Origin: Tritrichomonas musculus | Taxonomy: Eukaryota > Parabasalia > Tritrichomonadida > Tritrichomonadidae | Length of the DNA stretch: 22,072 bases | NCBI GenBank assembly: GCA_039105265.1 | Contig: JAPFFF010000472.1 | Location: 1 to 22,072, forward strand | Direction of reading: 5' to 3' | The notes under the pieces: generated by a model | Told to the model about the DNA's origin: nothing | What the model saw: only the letters and a program-made list of their open reading frames with translations | The model's database searches: none | Part shown: positions 1 to 8,835 of the stretch, in pieces | Layout of the letters: each line of letters starts with the position of its first letter | Position numbering within the stretch: position 1 is the first letter of the stretch | Program-made: the position numbers and the translations under genes

Positions 1-78
1 TTTATTGATTTTATTATATATTTATATCTTATTTTTTTTTTTTTATTTTATATATGATATTTTGAAAGCTTTACAAAT

Positions 79-179
79 CACCATCGCCAAAAAAAACCGT
101 TTTGGTGATCTCCAAAATATATGTAAACTATTCAAAATTGAATGCTGTCGCCAAAAGCCCAAGACCTGGGTTTTTGGTG
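79..179. repeat. two small imperfect hairpins sharing a CGCCAAAA / TTTTGGTG stem
   Basis: The first hairpin pairs CGCCAAAA (85-92) with TTTTGGTG (100-107), with one mismatch. The second pairs CGCCAAAAGCCCA (149-161) with TGGGTTTTTGGTG (167-179), 11 of 13 bases, around a 5-base loop. The two stems share sequence, so they look like copies of one unit or a remnant of a small inverted-repeat element. No target-site duplication was found. Confidence 0.5.
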
Positions 180-425
180 AAATCGGTTATTTGGCTTTTC
201 ATCGTCAATATAAATGAGCTTTTTATTATTATTTTATATGATATATTATACAAATCATACAATTATTTAGTAATATTCAAAAAATAACATTTTTTTACTG
301 AGAAAATCTTATCGATTATTAATATTACTTTTGATAAAACTCATTTAATTCCTCTTTCAAATAATTCAATGGTTTATGAAAATAATAAATATTAATAAAA
401 ATTTATTTGACAATAATATGGTTAC

Positions 426-469
426 ATTTGGTGATTTTTAAAACCCAAAAAACGTTTATTTCACCAAAT
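426..469. repeat. 9-bp inverted repeat ATTTGGTGA / TCACCAAAT
   Basis: ATTTGGTGA at 426-434 is answered by its exact complement at 461-469 across a 26-base spacer. It uses the same TTTGGTGA core as the hairpins at 79-179, so the three sites may be parts of one degraded element upstream of the MAP65-like gene. Confidence 0.5.
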
Positions 470-617
470 TTACAAGCTTAGTTATAATATATACAAATTG
501 TACTGTTTAGATTTTTTGTAAGAGAACAAATTGTATAAATTTTTTCTGAGTATAATAGTAAACGGATAATCAGAATATATTGAAATAATTGAATAGAAAA
601 ATCAAAAGGTGTATGAA

Positions 618-2090
618 ATGAATCGACAAAAGCTTATCACCTTTAAAATCGATCCAAATCTCGACAGAATGTGGAAAATGATTGGATTAACGCAGACCGA
701 GAAAATGAAAGAAATTCAAGATATTGAATTAAATTTATATACGGCGTATCAAAATTGCATTGCGAAAACGAGTGAACGATTAGAAGAAATGCGCGAAGAA
801 CTACGTACAGCACAAGAAGAATTCCGACGCGTCCAAAAAATATATGGAGACACTACGTCAACACTTCAAATTAATTCGTCAACGCCACTTCAAATTCAAA
901 TAGCAGAAACTAAAGAAAGCATTAAAGAAATACATTCCAAATATCGACCACGATATCAAGAATTAGAACGTTTATACAATCGTTTAAGTGAACTTTTTAA
1001 TCGTCTTGGTATTTCAGAAGATGAACGCGATGAATTTTCAGAGATTGGTAATACAGATATCACACAAGAACGATTAAATCGATTTAAACAGCGAATTAAA
1101 ACGCTTGATGATTTAATTGAACAACGAGAAAATTTATTTGCGTCTTTAGAAAATCGAATTAGTGCATTAAATTCAGAACTTCAAGAGAATGAAGAAACAG
1201 ATATTAAAGAAATATTTGAAACGGAATCAATTACTGACGCTTCTCTCCAACGTCTTCAAGAAGAGGAAGCACGTCTTGAAGAACTTAAAACGCGCCGCCA
1301 AGAAGAAAGTGATGAATTAATTAAAGAAATTCAACATTATTATTTAATTTTTGCCGTTGATCCTAGTGATCAAATTGAAACGCAAAATGATTTATCAGAA
1401 CAAACGTTAAATAAACTTCGAGATGAAGTAGAATTTTTACGAGAAAATCGAGAAACACGAATTCCACAAGTATTAAAAGGTCTTACACGAGAAATTCATA
1501 ACATTTGTGAACAACTCAAAATTCCACTTCGCCATCGACCGAAATATCAAGGCAAAAATGTTGAAGAAGAAATATTATTTTTAACGAATAAACTTGAAGA
1601 ATTAAAGAAAGATCAAATTTACATGCAACCGATTATTGAAGTTATTAGTCAAATCGAAAGTTATAAAGATCTTCTTAATAAAAGTAGTAATATTAATCCA
1701 CGAGAACGAGGATCAAGTCGACGCCTTCTTGAAGAAGATAAAGCACGTCGCAAAGCACGTGAAGAACTTCCACGACTTGAGAAAAAGCTGCTTCAATATT
1801 TAGTTGACTTTAAAGAACAACATGGCTATGATTTTGAATTTAATGGTATTAACTATAATCGTACGTATATGAATGAAAATTCTACACAAGAAGAGAACAG
1901 TGTTCGATTTCATCGAACACGACAAGATAGCACAGTTCCAGATATTGGGAAACAGCTTCTTATGCAAAAAATCAATGAATCAACACAACAAATTAACACG
2001 AAAGATCAATATAAATATAACACCAAACGAGGTCTTACAAAACGTCAACAAACACTCAAAAATTTACAAACACGTTCACCATTTTCTTAA
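618..2090 (+). CDS. MAP65/PRC1/Ase1-family microtubule bundling protein
   Basis: This 490-residue, almost wholly helical protein belongs to the family that cross-links antiparallel microtubules at the spindle midzone and in cytoskeletal bundles. The N-terminus has the family's dimerisation-region pattern (MWKMIGLTQTEKM near residues 18-30, then a heptad-rich rod). Residues 118-185 repeat the typical L-x-G-x-x-E-x-R and L-x-x-R spacing. Residues 365-412 carry the best signature, the microtubule-binding spectrin-like segment: GSSRRLLEEDKARRK, then LPRLEKKL and a terminal F-x-F-N-G-x-x-Y. The remaining 80 residues are polar and probably disordered, as in relatives. The start is the ATG at 618; the open frame reaches a GTG at 609, which a eukaryote is unlikely to use. 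A three-codon ATG AAA TGA at 613-621 overlaps this start out of frame. The length is a little below animal PRC1. Family call is strong; cellular role is inferred. Confidence 0.88.
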   Translation: MNRQKLITFKIDPNLDRMWKMIGLTQTEKMKEIQDIELNLYTAYQNCIAKTSERLEEMREELRTAQEEFRRVQKIYGDTTSTLQINSSTPLQIQIAETKESIKEIHSKYRPRYQELERLYNRLSELFNRLGISEDERDEFSEIGNTDITQERLNRFKQRIKTLDDLIEQRENLFASLENRISALNSELQENEETDIKEIFETESITDASLQRLQEEEARLEELKTRRQEESDELIKEIQHYYLIFAVDPSDQIETQNDLSEQTLNKLRDEVEFLRENRETRIPQVLKGLTREIHNICEQLKIPLRHRPKYQGKNVEEEILFLTNKLEELKKDQIYMQPIIEVISQIESYKDLLNKSSNINPRERGSSRRLLEEDKARRKAREELPRLEKKLLQYLVDFKEQHGYDFEFNGINYNRTYMNENSTQEENSVRFHRTRQDSTVPDIGKQLLMQKINESTQQINTKDQYKYNTKRGLTKRQQTLKNLQTRSPFS

Positions 2091-2647
2091 CTTTATCCTT
2101 TGCTTTATTCATTCATTTTATTTATTATCGATGTCACAAACGAAATCAAAAATATCTCTTTTTTTCGCCTTTCTCTCCTCATATCTATTTATTTTATTAT
2201 TTATTATTAATATTCAATTTTATAACTAGAATTAGAATTTTATTTATAATATAATTTTGTTTGAAGATTTTTAATTTACTTTTAATTTTATTTGTCTTTG
2301 TAGTAAAACACTCACGTTTGTTTTTAGCTTATTTAATATTTTTTATTTTTTTCATTTTCTTTTGATTATTGCTCATAAAATCATAGCCATATATTTCTTT
2401 TTTTGTATTTTTAATTCATAATTTAAATTCCATGAAATCAATTCAATATACTTAATTATATTAAATAAATTGTCTTAAATACTATGTATTAAATATATAA
2501 AAGGATCTATTTTGATAACCATTTTATAAAATTCTAATCATTATACTTTTTTTATTCTATATCATATTTCATATTATATAATTAAAATACAAAAATTAAT
2601 TATCAGACAATATTTTTACAAAAATGATAAAAAAAAACAAAAAAAAG
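2091..2647. other. AT-rich spacer between convergent genes
   Basis: This is the shared 3' region of the MAP65-like gene (+) and the coiled-coil gene (-). It is T-rich on the left and A/T-rich throughout. No gene, RNA, long repeat or inverted repeat was found. Its only expected content is 3' UTR and polyadenylation signals for both genes. Confidence 0.5.
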
Positions 2648-3925
2648 TCATAAGAGAGTAGTGGGGAGAGATTTCTGTGGGAATCTTGCATTCTGAGCCG
2701 TATAATGATAATGCAGGTTTTCATGAGCAAGACATTGGCAATTTCTATTTGCAGTTTCCAGCCTTTGATTGGTTTTCATTAATTGCCTTTCAAGTGAAAG
2801 CATTTCCCTAGTTTTCGCGATCCAAAGAGTGGGACCTAAACCTTTTTTATCATATTTTTCATTGCTATTATCGATCAATTCAGCCATAGAATTATCTGAT
2901 GCAGATCTACTACTTGAATTTCTATCAATTTGATCAGATAAATTCTTATCTCTGAATTTTTTACCTCGAAGTTGTTGCATCCTTTCTGCTAATAGTTTGT
3001 TTGTGCTTTCAAGAGTTTGATAGATCTCCATCGAATGAAAACTGTTTTCATTGTCGTTAATATCACTATTCTGGAGAGATTGGATAGCATTATGAATTAA
3101 ATTCCCTTGCTCTTCTATTTGTTGAGCAATTTTCCCGTATTCTTTGGCTCTTCTTTCTTCAAATTGATGCATTAAATCATCGATTTTTTTAGTGTCAGAA
3201 AAAGCTTCAATTCTTTGAAATCGTCTTTTCATATCTTGAACGGTTTTGATTGCCTTTTCTGGTGAATCTGTTATATCACATGCAATCATAAACTGGCGTA
3301 CTAAACTACTTAATTCATCAATGGTCTTTTGCTGTCTATCAATGTCTCTCTGAATTTGATTTTTCTCAGATACTTTTTGATTAACTTCTTCTTCCATTGA
3401 ATGAATTAATTTCTGACCCTCTTGAATTGCATTTTCAAGTTCAGCTATTCTTTTATCCTTTAATCTGGACGTTTCTTGGTCATAATTAAACTCTTCTTCT
3501 TCATCATTGTAATTTTTTTTGGATTTAAGTTTATCCAATACTATTTGTTGAAAATTTGGATTTGATATTGAAATTCCAATTACTTTCGATATTTTTTCAA
3601 GAAATTCAGTTGTTTTTTGCGTATTTTCTCTTAAAGAAATTTCTTTTTGCCTTAAGCTTGCTTTCTCATCTTCATATTTTTTTCGTTCTTCCAAAAGTTG
3701 TTGTTTAAGTTGAACATTTTCTTGTTGAATTTTGTTTCTTGTCATTGATTCTTGAATTAATTGAGAAATAGAATCGTTATTATCTAATAGAGTCTGTGAT
3801 TTTTCATTTTCTTCTTCTTCTTCTTCAATTAATATTTCTTCTCTAAAAGAATGATGAGAATGAAACGAATCTTTTGAATTACGCGATCTTCTTGATGCGT
3901 TTGATGAGTTGCTTGAATTTTTCAT
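2648..3925 (-). CDS. coiled-coil protein with Ser/Arg-rich N-terminus, function unknown
   Basis: I do not recognise a family. The 425-residue protein begins with about 30 residues rich in Ser, Arg, Asn and His, then a run of Glu (residues 34-39). Heptad-type coiled coil follows at about 52-115, 150-210, 225-285 and 300-323, with a last short helix at 370-395. Acidic stretch 141-146 and Ser-rich 336-346 look like flexible breaks. No membrane segment or signal peptide is seen. The ATG at 3923-3925 opens the frame and a TGA ends it, consistent with the standard code. Proteins of this shape are common in trichomonad cytoskeletons, where they act as structural scaffolds, but that is inference. It lies 151 bp from the ARM-like gene on the same strand, each with its own likely promoter. 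Confidence 0.75.
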   Translation of the reverse strand: MKNSSNSSNASRRSRNSKDSFHSHHSFREEILIEEEEEENEKSQTLLDNNDSISQLIQESMTRNKIQQENVQLKQQLLEERKKYEDEKASLRQKEISLRENTQKTTEFLEKISKVIGISISNPNFQQIVLDKLKSKKNYNDEEEEFNYDQETSRLKDKRIAELENAIQEGQKLIHSMEEEVNQKVSEKNQIQRDIDRQQKTIDELSSLVRQFMIACDITDSPEKAIKTVQDMKRRFQRIEAFSDTKKIDDLMHQFEERRAKEYGKIAQQIEEQGNLIHNAIQSLQNSDINDNENSFHSMEIYQTLESTNKLLAERMQQLRGKKFRDKNLSDQIDRNSSSRSASDNSMAELIDNSNEKYDKKGLGPTLWIAKTREMLSLERQLMKTNQRLETANRNCQCLAHENLHYHYTAQNARFPQKSLPTTLL

Positions 3926-4076
3926 TATTATTAATTGAATGTTGTCCGTTAAAGCATTTTAATTTAAATTTGCAAAAATGTAACCATCAATTAAACAAAT
4001 GTATAAAAGTTTCATCAATTTAAGCAAATCAATTTTAATAAGTAATATAATTCTAATGAAACAAATATCTAAATTT

Positions 4077-5420
4077 TTAAGGCTGATTATGAAATATAAT
4101 CTTATATACATAGTTTGCTATGTCCCAAATTGCAGGATTATCGTCAGAATATCTAACTTCTGAAAGAGCGTCTGATAATTCGTCTGTGGCTAAATCATCT
4201 ATAGCTTCTTGATTTCCTGTTTTCTCAAAATATTTTACAATTGTTTGAAGAATTTTCAACATTTCATTTTTGCATCTAGCATCAACGATTGGAAAATATA
4301 GTGTAACAATATCAATAATACCTTTATCGAGAAATTGAGGAAGTAACTCTGATGGTCCTTCTGAAACAATTCTACAGACTATTTCGATGGCATATGAAGA
4401 TATGGTTGTGCTTGTGTTAATTAAATTGAATAATCTATCAATAATTCCATTTTGAAACATAAATTCAATTACCGGAGCGTCATCAGCGACTGATAAACAT
4501 AGATTTAGACCTTCGAGCAGAATCTTTTCATTTGAACTACTTAAACTCTTCTCAAAGAAGCTCAAAGTATTTGATTTTTCCATAAATAAAAGGGGGCTTT
4601 TTACCCTCATGTTAACCTCTTCAACAAGGCGGAGAGCTTCATAAAAAATTTCTGGATTTGCAAGAGCTTTTTCAAATAAGTTTCCAATCATTTGATAATT
4701 TTGAATGGAATCAACTCCTTTTTTATTTTGACAATAATATCCGAGTATTGAATATAAGATTTGTAAATCAAATGGTTCCAAAATTTGAGATAAATCAAGA
4801 AAGTTGTTTAAAAATGGCTCGAAATTACTTCTAATACCTTTTTTACTAATTAAACTGTTTATCAGTATCAAAGCATTATGAATTAGATCTGGGTTGCTAA
4901 GCCAACTAAAAATCTCATCTTTGTGTTGAAAAACTAGCATTGCTGCAGTTAAATTTTGAGAAGAAATGAGTGAAAGTGCTTCAAAAGCTTCTTCGGAAGG
5001 AATCAACTGCCAAATAAAATTAATAAGAGCTGGATAATTTTCTGGCATGTTTTTATCGTCAGTTTGTTCATTAAAAGTATTATAAATCATAGTAATGATA
5101 ATTAAAATAGTTTGATTAATTTCTGGCGTATTTTGTTGTTGTGTTGCGACATTAAAGATAAAATGGTGTAGTTGTGCCATAATTGGAGGTGGAAGATCAT
5201 CAAACTTCATGAATTGATTTCTGCTAATACATTTAGATATCTTTTGAAGAGATTCTAATCTTTTAGGAAATGATCCTGACTCGTCTTGAAAATATAATTG
5301 ATTTATCAAAATTTGAAGATCGTCTATAGTTAATTGATCATCGTCGTCATCATCATCATATGTTTCATCAACTATAATTTTTTTTTGTTTTGATTTATTT
5401 TGTTTAAACTTGCCTATCAT
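4077..5420 (-). CDS. ARM/HEAT-like helical repeat protein
   Basis: A 447-residue helical protein with the alternating Leu/Ile pattern of armadillo-like repeats. Examples are the stretches LLEGLNLCLSVADDAP, FMFQNGIIDRLFNLI and SYAIEIVCRIVSEGPSELLPQFLDKGIIDIV, where a helix break and a G-I-I-D-type turn recur. The N-terminus is Lys-rich (residues 4-14) followed by seven Asp (22-28), a basic-then-acidic tail that recalls importin-alpha-like proteins. The canonical ARM Trp/Asn cargo residues are not evident, so importin alpha is only a possibility. The start is the ATG at 5418-5420; the frame extends ten codons upstream only to a GTG. No signal peptide or membrane segment is seen. It probably works as a protein-binding scaffold in cytosol or nucleus. 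Fold call is moderate; specific function is unknown. Confidence 0.7.
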   Translation of the reverse strand: MIGKFKQNKSKQKKIIVDETYDDDDDDDQLTIDDLQILINQLYFQDESGSFPKRLESLQKISKCISRNQFMKFDDLPPPIMAQLHHFIFNVATQQQNTPEINQTILIIITMIYNTFNEQTDDKNMPENYPALINFIWQLIPSEEAFEALSLISSQNLTAAMLVFQHKDEIFSWLSNPDLIHNALILINSLISKKGIRSNFEPFLNNFLDLSQILEPFDLQILYSILGYYCQNKKGVDSIQNYQMIGNLFEKALANPEIFYEALRLVEEVNMRVKSPLLFMEKSNTLSFFEKSLSSSNEKILLEGLNLCLSVADDAPVIEFMFQNGIIDRLFNLINTSTTISSYAIEIVCRIVSEGPSELLPQFLDKGIIDIVTLYFPIVDARCKNEMLKILQTIVKYFEKTGNQEAIDDLATDELSDALSEVRYSDDNPAIWDIANYVYKIIFHNQP

Positions 5421-5641
5421 TATTAATCCAAGAAATTTTGTAAACCTCACAAAATTAAAATTTGGCCAAGCCTGAAAATAGAAATTTCACTCATTTTGAA
5501 GAATAAGAATATTAATAAAAGTTTAATCAAGTTGCTGAATAGATATGAATTGAATTTAATGATTTATATACAAATAAAACAAATGATTACATATGTGAAC
5601 GTTTAAAAAAAAAACGAAGTTTTTATTTCTAAATTACAAGA

Positions 5642-6280
5642 ATGACTTTTGATCTTCCTAGTCAAAACTTCACTTTAATAATGCGTGATACCAAAAATTA
5701 TGCTCCAATTATTCGGAAAGATATGGCGGCAGCTAATGAAAAAGATCGTTCAATAGGTAACTTGTGTGAGCAATTAGCTGATAGCTGTAACTCTGCATCG
5801 AATAATCAAAGGCCAACCATCGAATCGGCATTAATTGGATTTGCAACAATTTTATGTCGTGTTGAACTATATCGTAAAGCACTATACCAAAGAATATTGC
5901 CCTTATCATCAAGTATTCTGGTTGATCCCTCTAATTCGATTCAACAGGTTAATGCAATTCTTAAAAAAAGAGATGTAGCAATGAAAAAAGCGCAAAGGCT
6001 CCCTCCACCAAATAACGATCCAAAAATTGCTCAAAATAATTTGTTAAGAACAGAAGCTACTAACCTTAATTCACAGGCTGTCCAAGAAGCTAGAAATTGG
6101 CAAAGTGGTTTTAACGTGAACTTGAAAAAATCATTAAGAGAATATGCTCATGCTCAGATGGAATTCGCTGCCAAAGCACTTGAACAATGGTCAAATTTCA
6201 TTGAAGATTTAACTCTTCTTGACTTTAATCGAGATACAGATGAAATTGTAACAATGCTTGAAGAAGGCTCTGTTCAATAA
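5642..6280 (+). CDS. BAR-like domain protein resembling FAM92/CIBAR
   Basis: The 212-residue protein is helical and the size of a single BAR domain. Its layout follows the FAM92 (CIBAR) family as I remember it. An N-terminal helix carries the stretch IRKDMAAANEKDRSIGNLCE. A mid helix holds R-V-E-L-Y-R and leads to a P-L-S-S-S turn. An NNDPKIAQNNLLRTEAT-like stretch precedes a long helix. The final helix has Q-M-E-F-A-A-K-A-L-E, where relatives have a conserved F-H-x-K-A-L-E. BAR dimers bind and curve membranes; CIBAR proteins act at the ciliary base. There is no signal peptide or membrane segment. It converges with CFAP161, another cilium gene, across a 214-bp spacer. The A-rich leader contains AACGTTT (about 5599), which may be a trichomonad-type promoter motif. 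BAR fold is likely; the FAM92 assignment is tentative. Confidence 0.7.
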   Translation: MTFDLPSQNFTLIMRDTKNYAPIIRKDMAAANEKDRSIGNLCEQLADSCNSASNNQRPTIESALIGFATILCRVELYRKALYQRILPLSSSILVDPSNSIQQVNAILKKRDVAMKKAQRLPPPNNDPKIAQNNLLRTEATNLNSQAVQEARNWQSGFNVNLKKSLREYAHAQMEFAAKALEQWSNFIEDLTLLDFNRDTDEIVTMLEEGSVQ

Positions 6281-6494
6281 GTTACTTATTACAGATTAAA
6301 TGTTTTATTGTTTTTCATTCTTAATATATTTCTACTTTAAAAGATAACCGGCATATATAAAAACAGCAAACAAAACTGTTGCGATATGCTCAAATTGATA
6401 AATAAGATTGCGTAGTGAAAAAAAAAATATAAGGTATAAATGTTATTATATTTCAAATCATTTTTAAAGAATCATATCATATTAACTATCTAAC

Positions 6495-7286
6495 TTAATG
6501 TTTTGTGAAACACCATATCATCTTCCTTCCTGGTTCTCTTGCAGCAACAAGTTCATATTCACTTCCATAATCGTTGAAAACTTGGGCTTCATGAACTGCA
6601 AGAGGTGAATTTGTTCCTGCATGGCGGACGAGAACCGGCTTGTCCAACTCGACGGGTTCGCCCTCCATATCAAATGAAGTATCTCTTCCAATACTATCAA
6701 TTTTCCATACGCAATGAAAATCAAGTTTTTCAGTAGAGTAGACAAGTTGCTTTCTGGAAACACGACTGAAATGTGACCAATCAAGCTTGGTTGAAGCAAG
6801 ATAAAACGGACTTGAGCCTATTGCATCTGTAGTTGACAGAATGAATTGATCACCATAATGAACTATATCATCCTCACCTTCGCTTGCAGGTATTGTAAGG
6901 AGATCACGACCATTTTCTTCATATTTTTTAAGTATCCAAACATTCCTAGCGGTTGTTTCAAGTTGCTGGCTACCAGAGCAAGAATATAGTCCTTCTTCGA
7001 CATTTTCAGCATCACCAGGGTCGCAAGCAACAAAACATTTCATCTCAACGTTAGCAATGCGAATCATTTGTCCATAATGAAGATATTGATCATTACTTTC
7101 AGAAGAGGTATCGATTGATTTCATATCAACAGTTGCAAGGTTCTGTCTAATTCTTTGAATAGTTAATGTACCTTTTTCTTTTTTCTCGAGGAATTCTCTC
7201 ATTTTTTCATCTTCAAGAACTGATTCTTCAAACCAGTTTCCATTTCTTGTCTTGCAGCTAAATCTTCCACGGTCAGTTCCCTGCAT
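6495..7286 (-). CDS. CFAP161: cilia- and flagella-associated protein 161
   Basis: This 263-residue protein matches CFAP161, a microtubule inner protein in the lumen of axonemal doublets. The family landmarks appear in order. G-N-W-x-E-E at 16-21 is followed by E-x-x-M-x-x-F-L-x-K-x-x-K-G-x-L-x-I-Q-R (27-45). The first H-Y-G is at 70-72 and the second, V-H-Y-G-D-Q-F at 142-148, opens the second beta segment. F-Y-L-A-S-T follows at 161-166. A W-K-I-D segment leads to E-G-x-P-V and V-L-V-R-H-x-x-T-N-x-x-L-A-V (218-231). The tail ends in E-Y-E-L-V-A and M-I-W. Length fits animal CFAP161, which is slightly longer. The start ATG follows a TCATT initiator-like site about 17 bases upstream. Its presence indicates a motile flagellum and excludes non-flagellated AT-rich protists such as Entamoeba and Dictyostelium. 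Confidence 0.92.
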   Translation of the reverse strand: MQGTDRGRFSCKTRNGNWFEESVLEDEKMREFLEKKEKGTLTIQRIRQNLATVDMKSIDTSSESNDQYLHYGQMIRIANVEMKCFVACDPGDAENVEEGLYSCSGSQQLETTARNVWILKKYEENGRDLLTIPASEGEDDIVHYGDQFILSTTDAIGSSPFYLASTKLDWSHFSRVSRKQLVYSTEKLDFHCVWKIDSIGRDTSFDMEGEPVELDKPVLVRHAGTNSPLAVHEAQVFNDYGSEYELVAAREPGRKMIWCFTKH

Positions 7287-7300
7287 AAAAGAATATTTTA

Positions 7301-7305
7301 AATGA
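7301..7305 (-). promoter_or_regulatory. possible initiator (TCATT) of CFAP161
   Basis: On the minus strand the sequence TTCATTT lies 15-19 bases before the CFAP161 ATG. It fits the TCA-pyrimidine-A/T initiator known in Trichomonas vaginalis, where transcription starts at the A and leaders are short. A five-base match in AT-rich DNA is weak on its own; spacing is the main support. Confidence 0.35.
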
Positions 7306-7972
7306 ATACGTTATTTATATTTTTATTTGGTCTTTTGATTTCACCATTAACGTATAATCATAAAGCCCAAAAAAAATCATTTTTTTTTCAGTTTATAAAA
7401 TAATTGGTATTGTGCTTTTGGTGTTTTGATTTATTATTTACTTTCACGAGCTGTATAAAATTATTATTATTATATATATGCATTGCATAAACAAATTTGA
7501 TTATTTTTTTTTTCATAGAAATAATTTTTTTCTCCAAAAAGGTTGATAAATATATAATTTGTAAATGTTAAGCATATGTAATCATATTTTAAAAGAATTT
7601 CACAACTTATCTCTCAATATATAAATAGGGATTTCTTGAGAAAAAATCATCATATTTACTTTGATTATGTATATGCAGTATATATTTGATATACAAGCAT
7701 AATTTAAAAAAAGTCATGAATTTAATAATTTGAATTTTAATAGATTAAGTGTAGAAATAGATTATTTCATGATTTATTATTCAACATAACAACAGAGAAA
7801 TATATATTGCAATAAAAAGTGCATAAATATTCAGAATCAGTTTTTTTTTTATATTATAAAAAAATTTAGTCTATAATGTAGGATCTCAATAGTTAAATTG
7901 AATTAAAAATAATAATTATTGCAATTGTAATGATTCTTATCATTATGAAAAAAAAATTATAAAAAAAGAGTC

Positions 7973-8000
7973 ATTACTTAAATAATATTATTTAAGTAAT
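7973..8000. repeat. perfect 28-bp palindrome
   Basis: The 14 bases ATTACTTAAATAAT at 7973-7986 are followed without a spacer by their exact complement at 7987-8000. A 14-bp perfect arm is long even for AT-rich DNA. It could be a dimeric protein-binding site, a cruciform, or a relic of an element end. Confidence 0.7.
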
Positions 8001-8835
8001 CTAATAACAATTTTAATTCCGATTTGTCTTTTTTGTCTGCTCGTTTGTTCGAAAATTTAACGAAGTAATATACAAGTAAAAAAATTTTATGATTTTATGA
8101 AAATGTTCTATGTTAATAATATCAATTTATAGTTTTAAACGTTTTTTATCTTTATTGATATTATATTTTATAGAATTACAATATAGCATTTGATATTAAT
8201 AATTATTTATATATATAATAATAATAAATATTAAGAAATAAAATTAATTTATATGAAGAAAATTATTAATATATAATTTTTTTTTTAGTATTTAAATTTT
8301 TAATATATTGAAAATTCAAAGAGAAGTTATAGTTTTTTATTTATAAAAAAAAATTTTTTAAAGTGATATTTCTTTATTCTTTATATACACTTATTTTTTA
8401 ATATTAATTGAAAATAAAACATATAATTTATTAAAATTTTTCATAGTTTTTCAACTTGAAATAATTCATTAATTATTTTATTTTTAAATCATCATTATCT
8501 ATTGATTTGAAATTTAAAATTGCATACAACTATAAAAATAATTAATTTTAATATATATGTAATATATAAAATCATTTTATATTTTTTTAATTAATTTTGC
8601 ATTCCAAAAATTATGATATTTTTTATATTTGTGATAAATTTTTTCAATTGCTCAATTAAATTATCATGAACAATATAAAAAATAATTCACAAAAAAATTT
8701 GAATTAAATCGTTCAAAGGATCTAACAAAATTTGATTGATAAACATTTTCAATGTTATATTTTGTTCACGGTTAATGGAAAATTGAGAAGAAAATCAATT
8801 ATTAATTCCATTCAAAACTGATAAAAAAAAAAAAA

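Larger units (their letters stand above)
1..617. other. AT-rich intergenic leader with small inverted repeats
   Basis: No convincing gene lies here; the short open frames are AT-rich and low in complexity. The stretch carries several copies of TTTGGTGA or its complement, arranged as small inverted repeats that are listed separately. The last 100 bases are the presumed promoter and leader of the MAP65-like gene. No clear TCA-type initiator is seen close to that start. Confidence 0.5.
7287..8835. other. 1.5-kb AT-rich divergent intergenic region
   Basis: It separates the CFAP161 gene (-) from the E2F-like gene (+) and so holds both promoters. No open frame of note, RNA gene or element with a target-site duplication was found. 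It contains a perfect 28-bp palindrome (7973-8000) and many A and T runs, ending with 13 A directly before the E2F-like ATG. Confidence 0.5.

Noticed and set aside
5-287. overlapping short frames at the left edge
   Set aside because: They are Phe/Ile/Tyr-rich products of T-rich DNA and cross the small hairpins; no gene features.
6518-6799. 93-codon frame overlapping CFAP161 on the same strand
   Set aside because: It lies wholly within the CFAP161 coding region in another frame, and CFAP161 is well supported.
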